From the NCBI GenBank assembly GCA_020725645.1, contig DYEQ01000004.1, forward strand, positions 1 to 41,195: DNA of 41,195 nt. The letters run 5' to 3'. The stretch is from Candidatus Fermentithermobacillaceae bacterium. GTDB lineage: Bacteria; Bacillota; Sulfobacillia; Fermentithermobacillales; DUSS01. The notes beneath the pieces are model-generated. The model searched no databases. It saw nothing but the letters and a program-made list of their open reading frames with translations, and was not told where the DNA came from. A program made the position numbers and the translations under genes. This document shows positions 1 to 7,043 of this stretch, piece after piece. Numbering within the stretch: the stretch's first letter is position 1; every line of letters starts with the position of its first letter.

Positions 1-450
1 GCCGAGGCCATGCCCGACTGGAACTTCATTTTTGTCGGGCCCCCGCTTGGGCTCGATCCAAAACGGCTTCCCAGGCGACCCAACATGTTCTACCTTGGCG
101 AAAAGAGCTATGACGAGCTCCCTTCCTACGTCGGGGCCTTCGACATGGGGATAGTTCCATTCGAGGTGCGGGAGGTCACCCGGGCTTCCGACCCGATCAA
201 GGTTTATGAATACCTGGCCGCAGGAAAGCCAGTGGTCGCGACGGACCTGCCGGCTCTGGCGGGACGACCCGACGTCTATGTGGCGAAGGACGCCTCGGAA
301 TTCTGCACTATGCTTCAGAGAGCGGTGGCGGAAGATTCGGCGGCCCGCCGCGAGGCACGGCTCGCCTTTGCGCGGGAGAACTCCTGGGAAAACAGGGCCA
401 GGCGAATTATGGCTATCGTGGAGGATGTTTTCCGCTCAGGAGTCGGATGA
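1..450 (+). CDS. Glycosyltransferase family 4 (GT-B), C-terminal part only
   Basis: The reading frame is already open at base 1, so the gene begins outside the window and only about 149 C-terminal residues are seen. They match the second Rossmann half of GT-B glycosyltransferases, which binds the nucleotide-sugar donor. The segment SDPIKVYEYLAAGKPVVATD, near residue 65, is the usual donor-binding loop with its conserved E and GKPVV. The tail ENSWENRARRI is also typical of the family end. The acceptor specificity lies in the missing N-terminal half. A role in surface polysaccharide or glycolipid synthesis is inferred. Two more glycosyltransferases lie at the other end of the window but are not adjacent to this one. 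Confidence 0.85.
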   Translation, partial: AEAMPDWNFIFVGPPLGLDPKRLPRRPNMFYLGEKSYDELPSYVGAFDMGIVPFEVREVTRASDPIKVYEYLAAGKPVVATDLPALAGRPDVYVAKDASEFCTMLQRAVAEDSAARREARLAFARENSWENRARRIMAIVEDVFRSGVG

Positions 451-664
451 AAGGTTCGCCCCAGGCGACTCCCGGTTGAGCCTTTTCACCAAAAGGCGGT
501 TACGGTCCTGCTGCCTTTACGTGCGTTTCGTTAAGGTCCCGCCGACTGGCTGTCTCAGGCTAGGGCAGGCTGGCCAGGACCCGCCGTCCCGCTACTCGCC
601 CGAAAGGAGCTTCTGCCTTTAAGAGAAGCTTCGTCCTTGCCGAAGGTAGGCTGGACGGGAGCGG

Positions 665-1015
665 TCAGCTTCCTAACAACTCCCGGGTGAGGAACCATTT
701 CCGTCGCGATCTATCATAGTAAAGCTCAAACGTCCGGCCGTCCGTGGTTTTTACCCGGTAGTAGGTGCGATGGCGCCTCTGCCACCAGTGGCGGCGTTTC
801 GGAGGTGCCGTGCCGAAACCCCAGTCATCCCAACGGCTGATGATTTCCGAGACAGCTGCCTCCTGTCCGCTCCAGCTGAGAGTGAGCGGCCGCTTGTATC
901 CGGGTTCCTGCGAGTATGTGACCTTCACGGGGGAACCTATGAACCTACTCTGGGGTGTCTTTCCCCGGATGCCCGGGTCGGTCGCACCTCCATCTCTCCG
1001 GTCTTCGGACGTCAT
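665..1015 (-). CDS. Small basic protein, DUF6504-like
   Basis: A 116-residue protein with an ATG start preceded by a GGGGG ribosome binding site at about 7 bases. Residues 27-115 form one compact block: a SPVKVTYS strand, then LSWSGQEAAVSEIISRWDDW, a basic stretch rich in R, H and W, then YYRVKTTDGRTFELYYD and WFLTREL. This matches my recollection of the DUF6504 family, small proteins of unknown function often found near DNA polymerase genes. No such gene is seen here. There is no signal peptide or membrane segment. It is transcribed away from the sigma factor gene. The family assignment is from memory of the pattern and is moderate; the function is unknown. Confidence 0.6.
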   Translation of the reverse strand: MTSEDRRDGGATDPGIRGKTPQSRFIGSPVKVTYSQEPGYKRPLTLSWSGQEAAVSEIISRWDDWGFGTAPPKRRHWWQRRHRTYYRVKTTDGRTFELYYDRSRRKWFLTRELLGS

Positions 1016-1393
1016 GTCCCGACCCCCTCAAGACAAGTATAACGGAACCTCCCTACAGCTTTGATCGTATTGGTGACAGAAAGACCGCAACCACATGAGG
1101 TCGGGGCACCAATTATCAGGTAAATCCTAAGAACAAGTATAATTACTAAAAGCGGCCCAAGGCCAAAACCTCCGGCGCTGATACTTTTTCCGCTCTTTAG
1201 CGTAATCCGATACTGAGCTAGGTTAGCATGGGCGAGTCCGGAGCATGTAACTTTCAACGGAGGACGGGGGCTCAGGGACCGGGCCAGGCCGGTAAAGGTA
1301 AGCTTACCGAGTACAGCGACCGGGTCAAAAAGGGCTTTCTACCGAACCCGACCAGGCAGCCGAGACTTCGAGTTAGGCGAGCGGGTTCAGAAG
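1016..1393. other. Divergent intergenic region between the DUF6504-like gene and the sigma factor gene
   Basis: No convincing gene is visible. The region holds a candidate ECF-type promoter (1044-1069, annotated separately), a TATAAT at 1138-1143 without a clear -35 box, and the 10-base direct repeat ACAAGTATAA at 1033-1042 and 1133-1142. On the minus strand the first copy supplies a TATACT that could be the -10 box of the DUF6504-like gene. A minus-strand frame at 1012-1257 has no recognisable domain and is not called. Confidence 0.5.
1044..1069 (+). promoter_or_regulatory. Candidate ECF sigma promoter upstream of the sigma factor gene
   Basis: GGAACC at 1044-1049 is separated by exactly 16 bases from CGTA at 1066-1069. 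ECF promoters of the SigW type have the form TGAAAC-N16-CGTA, and RpoE-type -35 boxes begin GGAAC. Its position about 325 bases before the ECF sigma gene would fit autoregulation. The long leader and the short motif make chance occurrence possible. Confidence 0.3.
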
Positions 1394-1972
1394 ATGGGGG
1401 GCTTACTACTGGCAAGCGACTCACTTCTAATCCAGAGAGCCCTTCGTGGGGATCGAGACGCGTTCGCCGAGCTGGTAGGCAAGTATCACAAGCAGGTATT
1501 CAATCTGGCCTACCGGCTTACGGGTAACAGGGAAGACGCTATGGATGTTACCCAGGAGACGATGTTTCGCGCTTACCGGTCTCTGTCCTCTTTCAGGGAG
1601 GGAGCGGACTTCCTTCCCTGGGTGTACCGGATAGCTTGGAATATCTGCGCCGATCGGGGGAGGAAGAAGAAGAGGATCCCTGCCATGTCGTCGCTGGAGG
1701 GTAACGAGGCGGAGGCCAGGACCCTTCCTAACCCGGGACCGTCTCCCGACGAGGATGTGGAGAGGGAGGAGCTGAGGCGGACTCTGGAGGCGGCGATATC
1801 CAGGCTAAATGACGGATATCGTGAGCTCGTGGTCATGTTCCACGTAGATGGGTTATCCATAAAGGAAATCTCGGAAATAACCGGACTCAAGGATACCGTG
1901 ATAAAAAACCGGTTGTATCGGGGAAGACGGATGTTAAAGGAGATCCTTCTGGAAAGCGGGTTTGCTTATTGA
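1394..1972 (+). CDS. RNA polymerase ECF (group IV) sigma-70 family sigma factor
   Basis: 192 residues, the normal size for an ECF sigma factor. Region 2 spans about residues 10-85, with AFAELVGKYHKQVFNLAYRL, the -10-binding helix around DVTQETMFRAYRSL, and FLPWVYRIAWNICADRGR. A linker rich in E, P and D follows. Region 4 spans about 130-185, with the helix-turn-helix LSIKEISEITGLKDTVIKNR that reads the -35 element. The ATG start has only a weak ribosome binding site, but no other standard in-frame start lies nearby. The next gene encodes a zinc-finger anti-sigma factor, so the sigma factor is expected to be held inactive until an envelope signal arrives. It resembles the SigW group; the exact ECF subgroup is not determined. 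Confidence 0.93.
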   Translation: MGGLLLASDSLLIQRALRGDRDAFAELVGKYHKQVFNLAYRLTGNREDAMDVTQETMFRAYRSLSSFREGADFLPWVYRIAWNICADRGRKKKRIPAMSSLEGNEAEARTLPNPGPSPDEDVEREELRRTLEAAISRLNDGYRELVVMFHVDGLSIKEISEITGLKDTVIKNRLYRGRRMLKEILLESGFAY

Positions 1973-2092
1973 GGCGGGCAGGTAGTTCTCAAGCGGGACC
2001 GTGCATACACCGGGTTCGTGGAGGACCCGGTGAGCTGGGTCCGACCACGAACCGTTGTCGAGGCGTAACACGATGATCGGGGGTGTTCCGGC

Positions 2093-2848
2093 TTGGTGGT
2101 CTTAAGATGTCCGGACGATTTTGAGATCGACCTTTACCTCGACGGAGAACTAGGGCCGGAAGAAAGCGAAGCTATCTTGAGGCACATCGAGACATGCCCG
2201 CGTTGTCATGAACGGGTTGAAGCTGAAAAGAGGTTCCGTGACGCGTTGCGGCAGATACCTGTGGTCGCTCCGCCTCCCGAGTTTTCGGATCGCCTTGTAA
2301 GCATGGCTCGACAATGGGCTCTTGAAGGAAGGCCTGCGCCAGTTCCATCGAGGTACGCGGCAGTTATATCTGAAACGACATCCCAAGACGTACCTGAAGG
2401 GCTTTCCCGGGGGATGTTTGGTCGAGTATCGGGGTGGGTGCTCGGAAGGACAGCGGCGTTCGTCGAGGGTCTGGTGGTCGGAACCCGCGGTTTCTTCGGC
2501 CGCGTCGAAGTGCGTCGGGCGATTGCTCTGACGGTAATGGTGATGGCGACATTCGTCCAGATTCACCTGGGAGCTCTGGGGATCGGGGGCGGGCTCGGAC
2601 ACGGATCCGCTCCGGGGATGGAGGTCCTGGACGAAGCGGTCACTTTCTTCAGGACCTTCTCGTTCAGGGATTTCATGAAACACGTCTCGGAACTGTGGAG
2701 GGCGTTCCAGGCTGGCGGGAGTGATACCGCTGTCATAGCGATGAAGGCGCTTTTCGGCTCGGAGTCCCTTATCACCATCGCTCTGGGCATGGGACTCGTC
2801 CTGGTTGTTACGTGGAGGAGACGCCGGGTGAGGTTCTCCGAAGATTAG
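2093..2848 (+). CDS. Anti-sigma factor with zf-HC2 zinc finger and transmembrane segments
   Basis: 251 residues from a TTG start with a GGGGGTG site just upstream. The N-terminal zinc-associated anti-sigma domain carries H31-x3-C35-x2-C38 inside LRHIETCPRCHERVEAE, the signature of cytoplasmic sigma-binding domains. Hydrophobic segments lie at about residues 143-164 and 225-240, the second followed by a WRRRR stop-transfer cluster. It is expected to hold the upstream ECF sigma factor at the membrane and release it on stress, by proteolysis or zinc/redox change. Between the finger and the membrane is a region with no recognised domain. The gene follows the sigma gene after 120 bases, as expected for co-transcription. 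Confidence 0.85.
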   Translation: MVVLRCPDDFEIDLYLDGELGPEESEAILRHIETCPRCHERVEAEKRFRDALRQIPVVAPPPEFSDRLVSMARQWALEGRPAPVPSRYAAVISETTSQDVPEGLSRGMFGRVSGWVLGRTAAFVEGLVVGTRGFFGRVEVRRAIALTVMVMATFVQIHLGALGIGGGLGHGSAPGMEVLDEAVTFFRTFSFRDFMKHVSELWRAFQAGGSDTAVIAMKALFGSESLITIALGMGLVLVVTWRRRRVRFSED

Positions 2849-2891
2849 GTCAAAGGGCTTTGGACGGACACGATCGGGAGGTGCGCGGGTC

Positions 2892-3491
2892 TTGAGCAAG
2901 AGACTATATAGGTCAAGAAGCGATGCCATCCTCGGCGGGGTGGCGGGAGGTTTGGCCAAGTACTTTGGTGTGGATGTCGTGGTGGTGAGACTTCTCATCG
3001 TCCTCATGGCGTTTCTGTTTCCGACTGGGGGCGTTATAGCCGCCTACATCATAGCGTGGCTTATCATACCACTTGAGCCCAAGGCGCCCGAAAAGGTCGA
3101 AACCCGGAGGCTCGAGAAACGGCTGGGAACGGACGAGGGACGCCCGGCAACCGGCGCCGGAATCCGCTCCGAGGCGGGCGAGGTGCAAACAGGGGCACCC
3201 GCTCCCGAGGGGACCGAGAGCGGGACAATGCCTGGACCGGCCGGGTCGGGAACGGAGGTTCGACCACCCGAGCTCATAAAAGGTGAAGCCGTAAAGGTCT
3301 CGGGGAACCACGATACCGCGACCAGGCATTTTTTGGGCTGGGCTTTGATGATCATCGGCGCAATCCTCCTCGTTCGACGGTTCACTCCGCCGTTCTGGTG
3401 GGAGATGCCTTTCAGGGTCCTTACCCAGTGGTGGCCTCTTGCCCTGGTAGCTCTGGGTGTAGTTATCGTAGTTTCTGCGTTGCGACGGTGA
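2892..3491 (+). CDS. PspC domain membrane protein
   Basis: 199 residues from a TTG start preceded by GGGAGGTG. Residues 2-62 are a full PspC domain: KRLYRSRSDAILGGVAGGLA, then YFGVDVVVVRLLIV and a hydrophobic helix ending IIAWLIIPLEP. PspC domains sense or transmit membrane stress. After a charged, Pro/Gly-rich linker (about 63-140) the C-terminus has two further hydrophobic segments, around 145-163 and 178-197, resembling the LiaI/LiaF-type membrane domain of the next protein. The order sigma, anti-sigma, PspC, LiaF-like suggests these are the targets or partners of the stress regulator. The precise role is inferred. Confidence 0.85.
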   Translation: MSKRLYRSRSDAILGGVAGGLAKYFGVDVVVVRLLIVLMAFLFPTGGVIAAYIIAWLIIPLEPKAPEKVETRRLEKRLGTDEGRPATGAGIRSEAGEVQTGAPAPEGTESGTMPGPAGSGTEVRPPELIKGEAVKVSGNHDTATRHFLGWALMIIGAILLVRRFTPPFWWEMPFRVLTQWWPLALVALGVVIVVSALRR

Positions 3492-3553
3492 AATGACTGC
3501 GGTGCGGCGGGGCGGTAGAGATTCGTCGTCAATCGTAACCGGAGGTGGCTTCG

Positions 3554-4534
3554 ATGATTAACAGGGTGGTTACGGGCGTTGTGGTGATCATAGTGGGCTT
3601 GATGCTGCTGATGAACACCACCGGCAAGCTTCCGTGGTACGTATGGGAGTCAGTCCTGGCTTACTGGCCTCTAATCCTCGTAGGTATCGGTATCCAGATA
3701 CTGTTCGCAAGATGGAGGATCCCCGGTATAGCGCTGGCCGTCGTCGCCATGCTGGTTCTCGCGGTACTGGATCCATTTGGGCTGGGCAGATACCCGTTAA
3801 GACATTACAGGTTCACTCCACGCATCGTTCCACGCAGGATCATCACAGTGCCCGCAGAGTTTCACGAAAAAACCGTGGAAGTCCCCTTGACGCCGTCGCT
3901 GGTGGCTCTGAGTATATCCGGGGACTTCCCCGTCTGCGACTTTAGATTGAAGGGTGACCCGGAGGTGACCTCCGGGGAGAAGAGTCTTGCCCTTCAAGGA
4001 ACGGTAAGGTGGCTGGGGATAGAGCCCCGGACGGATGTGAGAACGTCTCCGGGGGGTTCCCTCGGGCCGGGGGAGACGGCGGTGTTGATAATGGACAGCA
4101 GCGGATCGGTGCCTGCCGAGTCAGCCGAGTACCACTGCGATTTCCGCCTGAATCCCTCGATCCCGACAGCTGTTAGAATAGACTCCGGGGTCGTGACAGC
4201 GGATATCGATGGTTCCAGGGCTGCTCTCGACCGGATCGAAATCGAGGGTGGGGCCGTTGACCTCAAAATCAGGTACGGCTTGTCCGGCAGACGTCAGACC
4301 CTTTCGGTTGATTCAGGGGTCATTTCCCTTGAGATGACCGTAGACAAAGAATGCGGGTTGAAGCTGCGAGTATCCGGTCCGCCGCTGGTGGTCAGGCATA
4401 ACTTCTCCCAGGCCGGCCTCGTCAGAGAAGGCGATTACTGGGTTACGCCCAACTACCTCAAAGCCAAGACCAGACTTGACGTAACCATCAGCTCCGGCGC
4501 CGGGAACATCACCCTCCATCGCGTTTCGTGGTAA
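3554..4534 (+). CDS. LiaF-like membrane protein (LiaI/LiaF transmembrane region plus toastrack-like domain)
   Basis: 326 residues from ATG 3554, chosen because GGAGG at 3541-3545 lies 8 bases before it; the in-frame GTG at 3545 overlaps that site. Three hydrophobic helices in residues 1-75 form the LiaI/LiaF-type membrane region (VVTGVVVIIVGLMLLMNTTG, then YWPLILVGIGIQILF and a third). The rest is beta-rich with repeated short strands, such as LDRIEIEGGAVDLKIRYG and VISLEMTVDKECGLKLRVS, as in toastrack or DUF4097-like domains. Such proteins modulate cell-envelope stress signalling in Bacillota. It is the last gene of the sigma unit and is followed at once by a nested hairpin. Confidence 0.7.
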   Translation: MINRVVTGVVVIIVGLMLLMNTTGKLPWYVWESVLAYWPLILVGIGIQILFARWRIPGIALAVVAMLVLAVLDPFGLGRYPLRHYRFTPRIVPRRIITVPAEFHEKTVEVPLTPSLVALSISGDFPVCDFRLKGDPEVTSGEKSLALQGTVRWLGIEPRTDVRTSPGGSLGPGETAVLIMDSSGSVPAESAEYHCDFRLNPSIPTAVRIDSGVVTADIDGSRAALDRIEIEGGAVDLKIRYGLSGRRQTLSVDSGVISLEMTVDKECGLKLRVSGPPLVVRHNFSQAGLVREGDYWVTPNYLKAKTRLDVTISSGAGNITLHRVSW

Positions 4535-4568
4535 CTGCCCCGTCAGCTCTTGGTAAGAGCAAAGTTAC
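4531..4568 (+). terminator. Nested hairpin overlapping the stop codon of the LiaF-like gene
   Basis: Inner stem GCTCTT (4546-4551) and AAGAGC (4555-4560) with a 3-base loop lies inside an outer pair GTAACT (4531-4536) and AGTTAC (4563-4568). It is followed by ATTTAT rather than a long T-run, so it is a weak terminator or an mRNA 3'-end stabiliser. Confidence 0.4.
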
Positions 4569-4687
4569 ATTTATCCTGCCTGCAATGACGCAAAGCCCGT
4601 TATCTTCATCCCATCCGGAAATTCCCTCTGGTTTTTGGACACACTTATATCCGTATTGCTCCCGGAGGCTTGAAGAGCATCTCCGGG

Positions 4688-4814
4688 GTTCTGCCGGCAT
4701 ACGTCCAAATCGTTCCGGCGCCTGTGGAGGTTGCTGGAAGTTCGTCCGAGCTCACAGAAGGCGACAAACGGAACGACATCCCCGGAAGAACAGAGGCAAG
4801 ACAGCCGGCAGAAC
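4688..4814 (+). ncRNA. Nested stem structure, candidate cis-regulatory leader or small RNA
   Basis: Three successive inverted repeats nest inside each other: GTTCTGCCGGC (4688-4698) with GCCGGCAGAAC (4804-4814), perfect over 11 bases; TCGTTCCG (4710-4717) with CGGAACGA (4769-4776), perfect over 8; and CGCCTGTG (4719-4726) with CACAG..GGCG (4753-4763) with a small bulge. A weaker outer pairing (CTTGAAGA near 4669, TCTTAAG near 4816) extends the base. The result is a long rod with internal loops ending about 20 bases before the ribosome binding site of the next gene. No known riboswitch consensus was recognised. A 6S-like rod is another possibility. The 4535-4847 gap holds no convincing gene. 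Confidence 0.5.
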
Positions 4815-4847
4815 GTCTTAAGGGCTTGAGGCAGGTGGGTAACGATT

Positions 4848-7043
4848 CTGGTAGGAATTCCGAGGGTGCTTTCGTTCTATTACCTCTTTCCCATGTATCG
4901 CACGTTCCTCAAGGAACTGGCAGTACCGTTCATCGAATCGGAGGCGCCGGCCACGCGTGCACTGGACGGGCTTTCCCTGTCTCCCACCGACGAGCCGTGT
5001 CCCGGTGTGAAAATCGCGTTTTACCATTGTAAGACCCTCTTGGACCGCGGGTGCGACGTCCTCTTTTTGCCGGCTCTGGTTTCGCTATCCCGGACGAGCT
5101 ACTGCTGCCCGAAGATGATGGGGCTTCCCGACATGATCAAGGCAGGTCTCGATCTCGAACCGGAGCGACTCATAAGCCCGGTCATAGACGTGAAGGAAAA
5201 TCCCCGCTGGGAGCGATCGTGGGTCAAAGCGGCATACGCCCTCGGGGTCAAGGACCGCACCCTCGCCCTTAAGGCAGTGAAGCGGGGATGGATGGCGTGG
5301 GCGGCCACGCAAAGCGCCATGGCTCGCCACGAAATAGCGGTGCCGCGGATGATCGAAGGTTCGTTCGACGAAGCGGATAAGACGAGTTCCGGTCGGAAAT
5401 CGCCGGTTACGGGCCTCATGGGACACGCTTACGTTCTCTACGACGTGTTCGCGGCTGGCATCTTCGATATGGTGAGTTCTTTCGGAAGAGCGGTAACGCC
5501 GGAAATGGTTTCGGAAGAGTCCGCCCTGGCCGGAGTCAGGACTATCTTCGAAGGGGAAAAACTCTGGTCATTCGAAGCTCACATCCTCGGCGCCTCGTTC
5601 TACCTACTCAGGAACCGCCTCGTGGACAGGATGATATTCGTATCGTCCTTTTCGTGCGGACCTGCGTCGATAATAGAGGACTACATCGAAGAGGAGGCAG
5701 AACGTCAGGGTATTCCCTTTTTGGGGCTGGTGGTTGACGAGCACACGGGCCATCTCGGGCTCCTTACCAGGATAGAAACGTTCATGGACGCCACGGCGCA
5801 CGTGGCCAGGCCGGGAACTTTAGTGTCGCTCGGGGCCGGGGAAGACGCGGATGCCGGCAGCGGGAAGCCGGCCGCCACCGGGACGCAGGTCTCTTACGTG
5901 AGAGGCCCGGAAGTTCCGTCGCGACCCGGCATAGTGACGATGGGAAACCTCCACATCCCTCTCAAATCTCTATTTCACGAGTGCGGCGTGGACGTCTTGA
6001 CTCCGCCAGACCTTTCGGACCACCTGGTCGCCCTCGGGAGGGAGCTTGCGCCGGAGTTCATATGCTACCCCATGGTGGCGCTCCTTGGACAATGCAGGGA
6101 GCTTTGTCGCGCCGGGGCGGACAGGGTCGCCATGGTGATGGGGAAAGGCAGATGCCGGCTGGGATGGTATGCCCAGGTGATGGAGAATCTCCTCCGCCGC
6201 GCGGGATACAATGTGGCAGTGGTCGGGTTCGATTCGCCTTTCCCCTGGAGGGAGAGGGGGAGCGCTTTCCTCCAGCAGGCGCAAAAGGTCATTGGGAAGC
6301 CGGCGGTGCGGTTGGTAATCCGGGGAGCGTCGCTCGCTCTCTCCAAGCTTCTTCTCCTGGAACAGGCCGAGGAGATGCTGAGGGAGCTCAGGGCGTATGA
6401 AATCCCGCGGGGTAGCGGCGATGAACTCTACCGGGGGTTTCTTCGGGACCTGGACGTGGCATCTTCCACCGGCGCCTGCGTCAGGGTTTTCAGGCGTTTC
6501 CGCGAAGCGTGCATGGAAGTTCCAAAGGCCCGAGAGCCGGTGGTGACGGTAGCTGTCGTCGGCGAGATTTACGTTCTCAACGAGCCGTTTGTGAACAAAC
6601 ATATCGAGCGGGTTTTAGGTTCCTTCGAAGAACGGGTGAGGGTCAAACGGCACCTCACGGTGATGAGCTGGCTGAAAAGGCACATCCTAGCCGTGCCTTC
6701 GTCGATCTTGCGGGAGATCAGGGTAAAGCGGGCGGCCGCCCCTTACCTCGGCCTTTCCGTGGGCGGACATGGGCTCGAGAGCGTAGGAGAGTCGGTGCTT
6801 GCGGCCCAGTCCCGGGTTGACGGTGTGATTCATCTCTTGCCCTTCACGTGCATGCCGGAGGTGGTGGCCCAGAGCGTCCTCGTGAAGGTTGGCGAGGAGC
6901 TGGACATTCCCATCCTCTCATTAGTGCTCTCCGAGCAAACCGGGGCGGTGGGTTTGAGGACCAGACTCGAAGCGTTCGTGGACCTTTTATGGGGGAGGAA
7001 ACGGTCTTTGCCGGAACGTGCCGGGCGCTGTTTAGTCTTGTGA
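4848..7043 (+). CDS. Fused DUF2229 (activase-related) and HgdB-like 2-hydroxyacyl-CoA dehydratase subunit protein
   Basis: About 731 residues. Residues 1-325 match DUF2229, the acyl-CoA dehydratase activase-related domain: GIPR at the N-terminus, DEPCPGVK, FLPALVSLSRTSYCCPKMMGLPD, and FSCGP...DEHTGHLGLLTRIETFMD. Residues about 370-715 match the HgdB-like partner: EFICYPMVALLGQCRELCRAGAD, GRCRLGWYA, VGEIYVLNEPFVN, and a second, similar end (LSEQTGAVGLRTRLEAFVD). In many Bacillota these are separate neighbouring genes. The usual start codons give only GTG 4866, which would cut off the conserved GIPR. An AGGTGGG site at 4833-4839 fits CTG 4848 (or ATT 4845), so a rare start is proposed. The protein probably binds iron-sulfur clusters with the ATPase encoded next; its substrate is unknown. 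Confidence 0.8.
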   Translation: MVGIPRVLSFYYLFPMYRTFLKELAVPFIESEAPATRALDGLSLSPTDEPCPGVKIAFYHCKTLLDRGCDVLFLPALVSLSRTSYCCPKMMGLPDMIKAGLDLEPERLISPVIDVKENPRWERSWVKAAYALGVKDRTLALKAVKRGWMAWAATQSAMARHEIAVPRMIEGSFDEADKTSSGRKSPVTGLMGHAYVLYDVFAAGIFDMVSSFGRAVTPEMVSEESALAGVRTIFEGEKLWSFEAHILGASFYLLRNRLVDRMIFVSSFSCGPASIIEDYIEEEAERQGIPFLGLVVDEHTGHLGLLTRIETFMDATAHVARPGTLVSLGAGEDADAGSGKPAATGTQVSYVRGPEVPSRPGIVTMGNLHIPLKSLFHECGVDVLTPPDLSDHLVALGRELAPEFICYPMVALLGQCRELCRAGADRVAMVMGKGRCRLGWYAQVMENLLRRAGYNVAVVGFDSPFPWRERGSAFLQQAQKVIGKPAVRLVIRGASLALSKLLLLEQAEEMLRELRAYEIPRGSGDELYRGFLRDLDVASSTGACVRVFRRFREACMEVPKAREPVVTVAVVGEIYVLNEPFVNKHIERVLGSFEERVRVKRHLTVMSWLKRHILAVPSSILREIRVKRAAAPYLGLSVGGHGLESVGESVLAAQSRVDGVIHLLPFTCMPEVVAQSVLVKVGEELDIPILSLVLSEQTGAVGLRTRLEAFVDLLWGRKRSLPERAGRCLVL

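Noticed and set aside
480-497. Hairpin GCCTTTT-CACC-AAAAGGC after the first glycosyltransferase as a terminator
   Set aside because: The stem is perfect but no T-run follows on either strand, so it was not called. A second small pairing (608-614 with 624-630) is equally inconclusive.
206-622. 138-residue plus-strand frame overlapping the glycosyltransferase end
   Set aside because: It is an off-frame reading of the glycosyltransferase gene; its composition is Arg/Trp-rich and it has no domain.
1012-1257. Minus-strand 81-residue frame between the DUF6504-like and sigma factor genes
   Set aside because: It has no recognisable domain or ribosome binding site and overlaps the start of the DUF6504-like gene and the candidate ECF promoter.
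4670-5032. Plus-strand 120-residue frame upstream of the DUF2229 fusion
   Set aside because: It overlaps the nested RNA stems and runs 180 bases into a gene with clear family similarity in another frame; its own product looks like no protein family.
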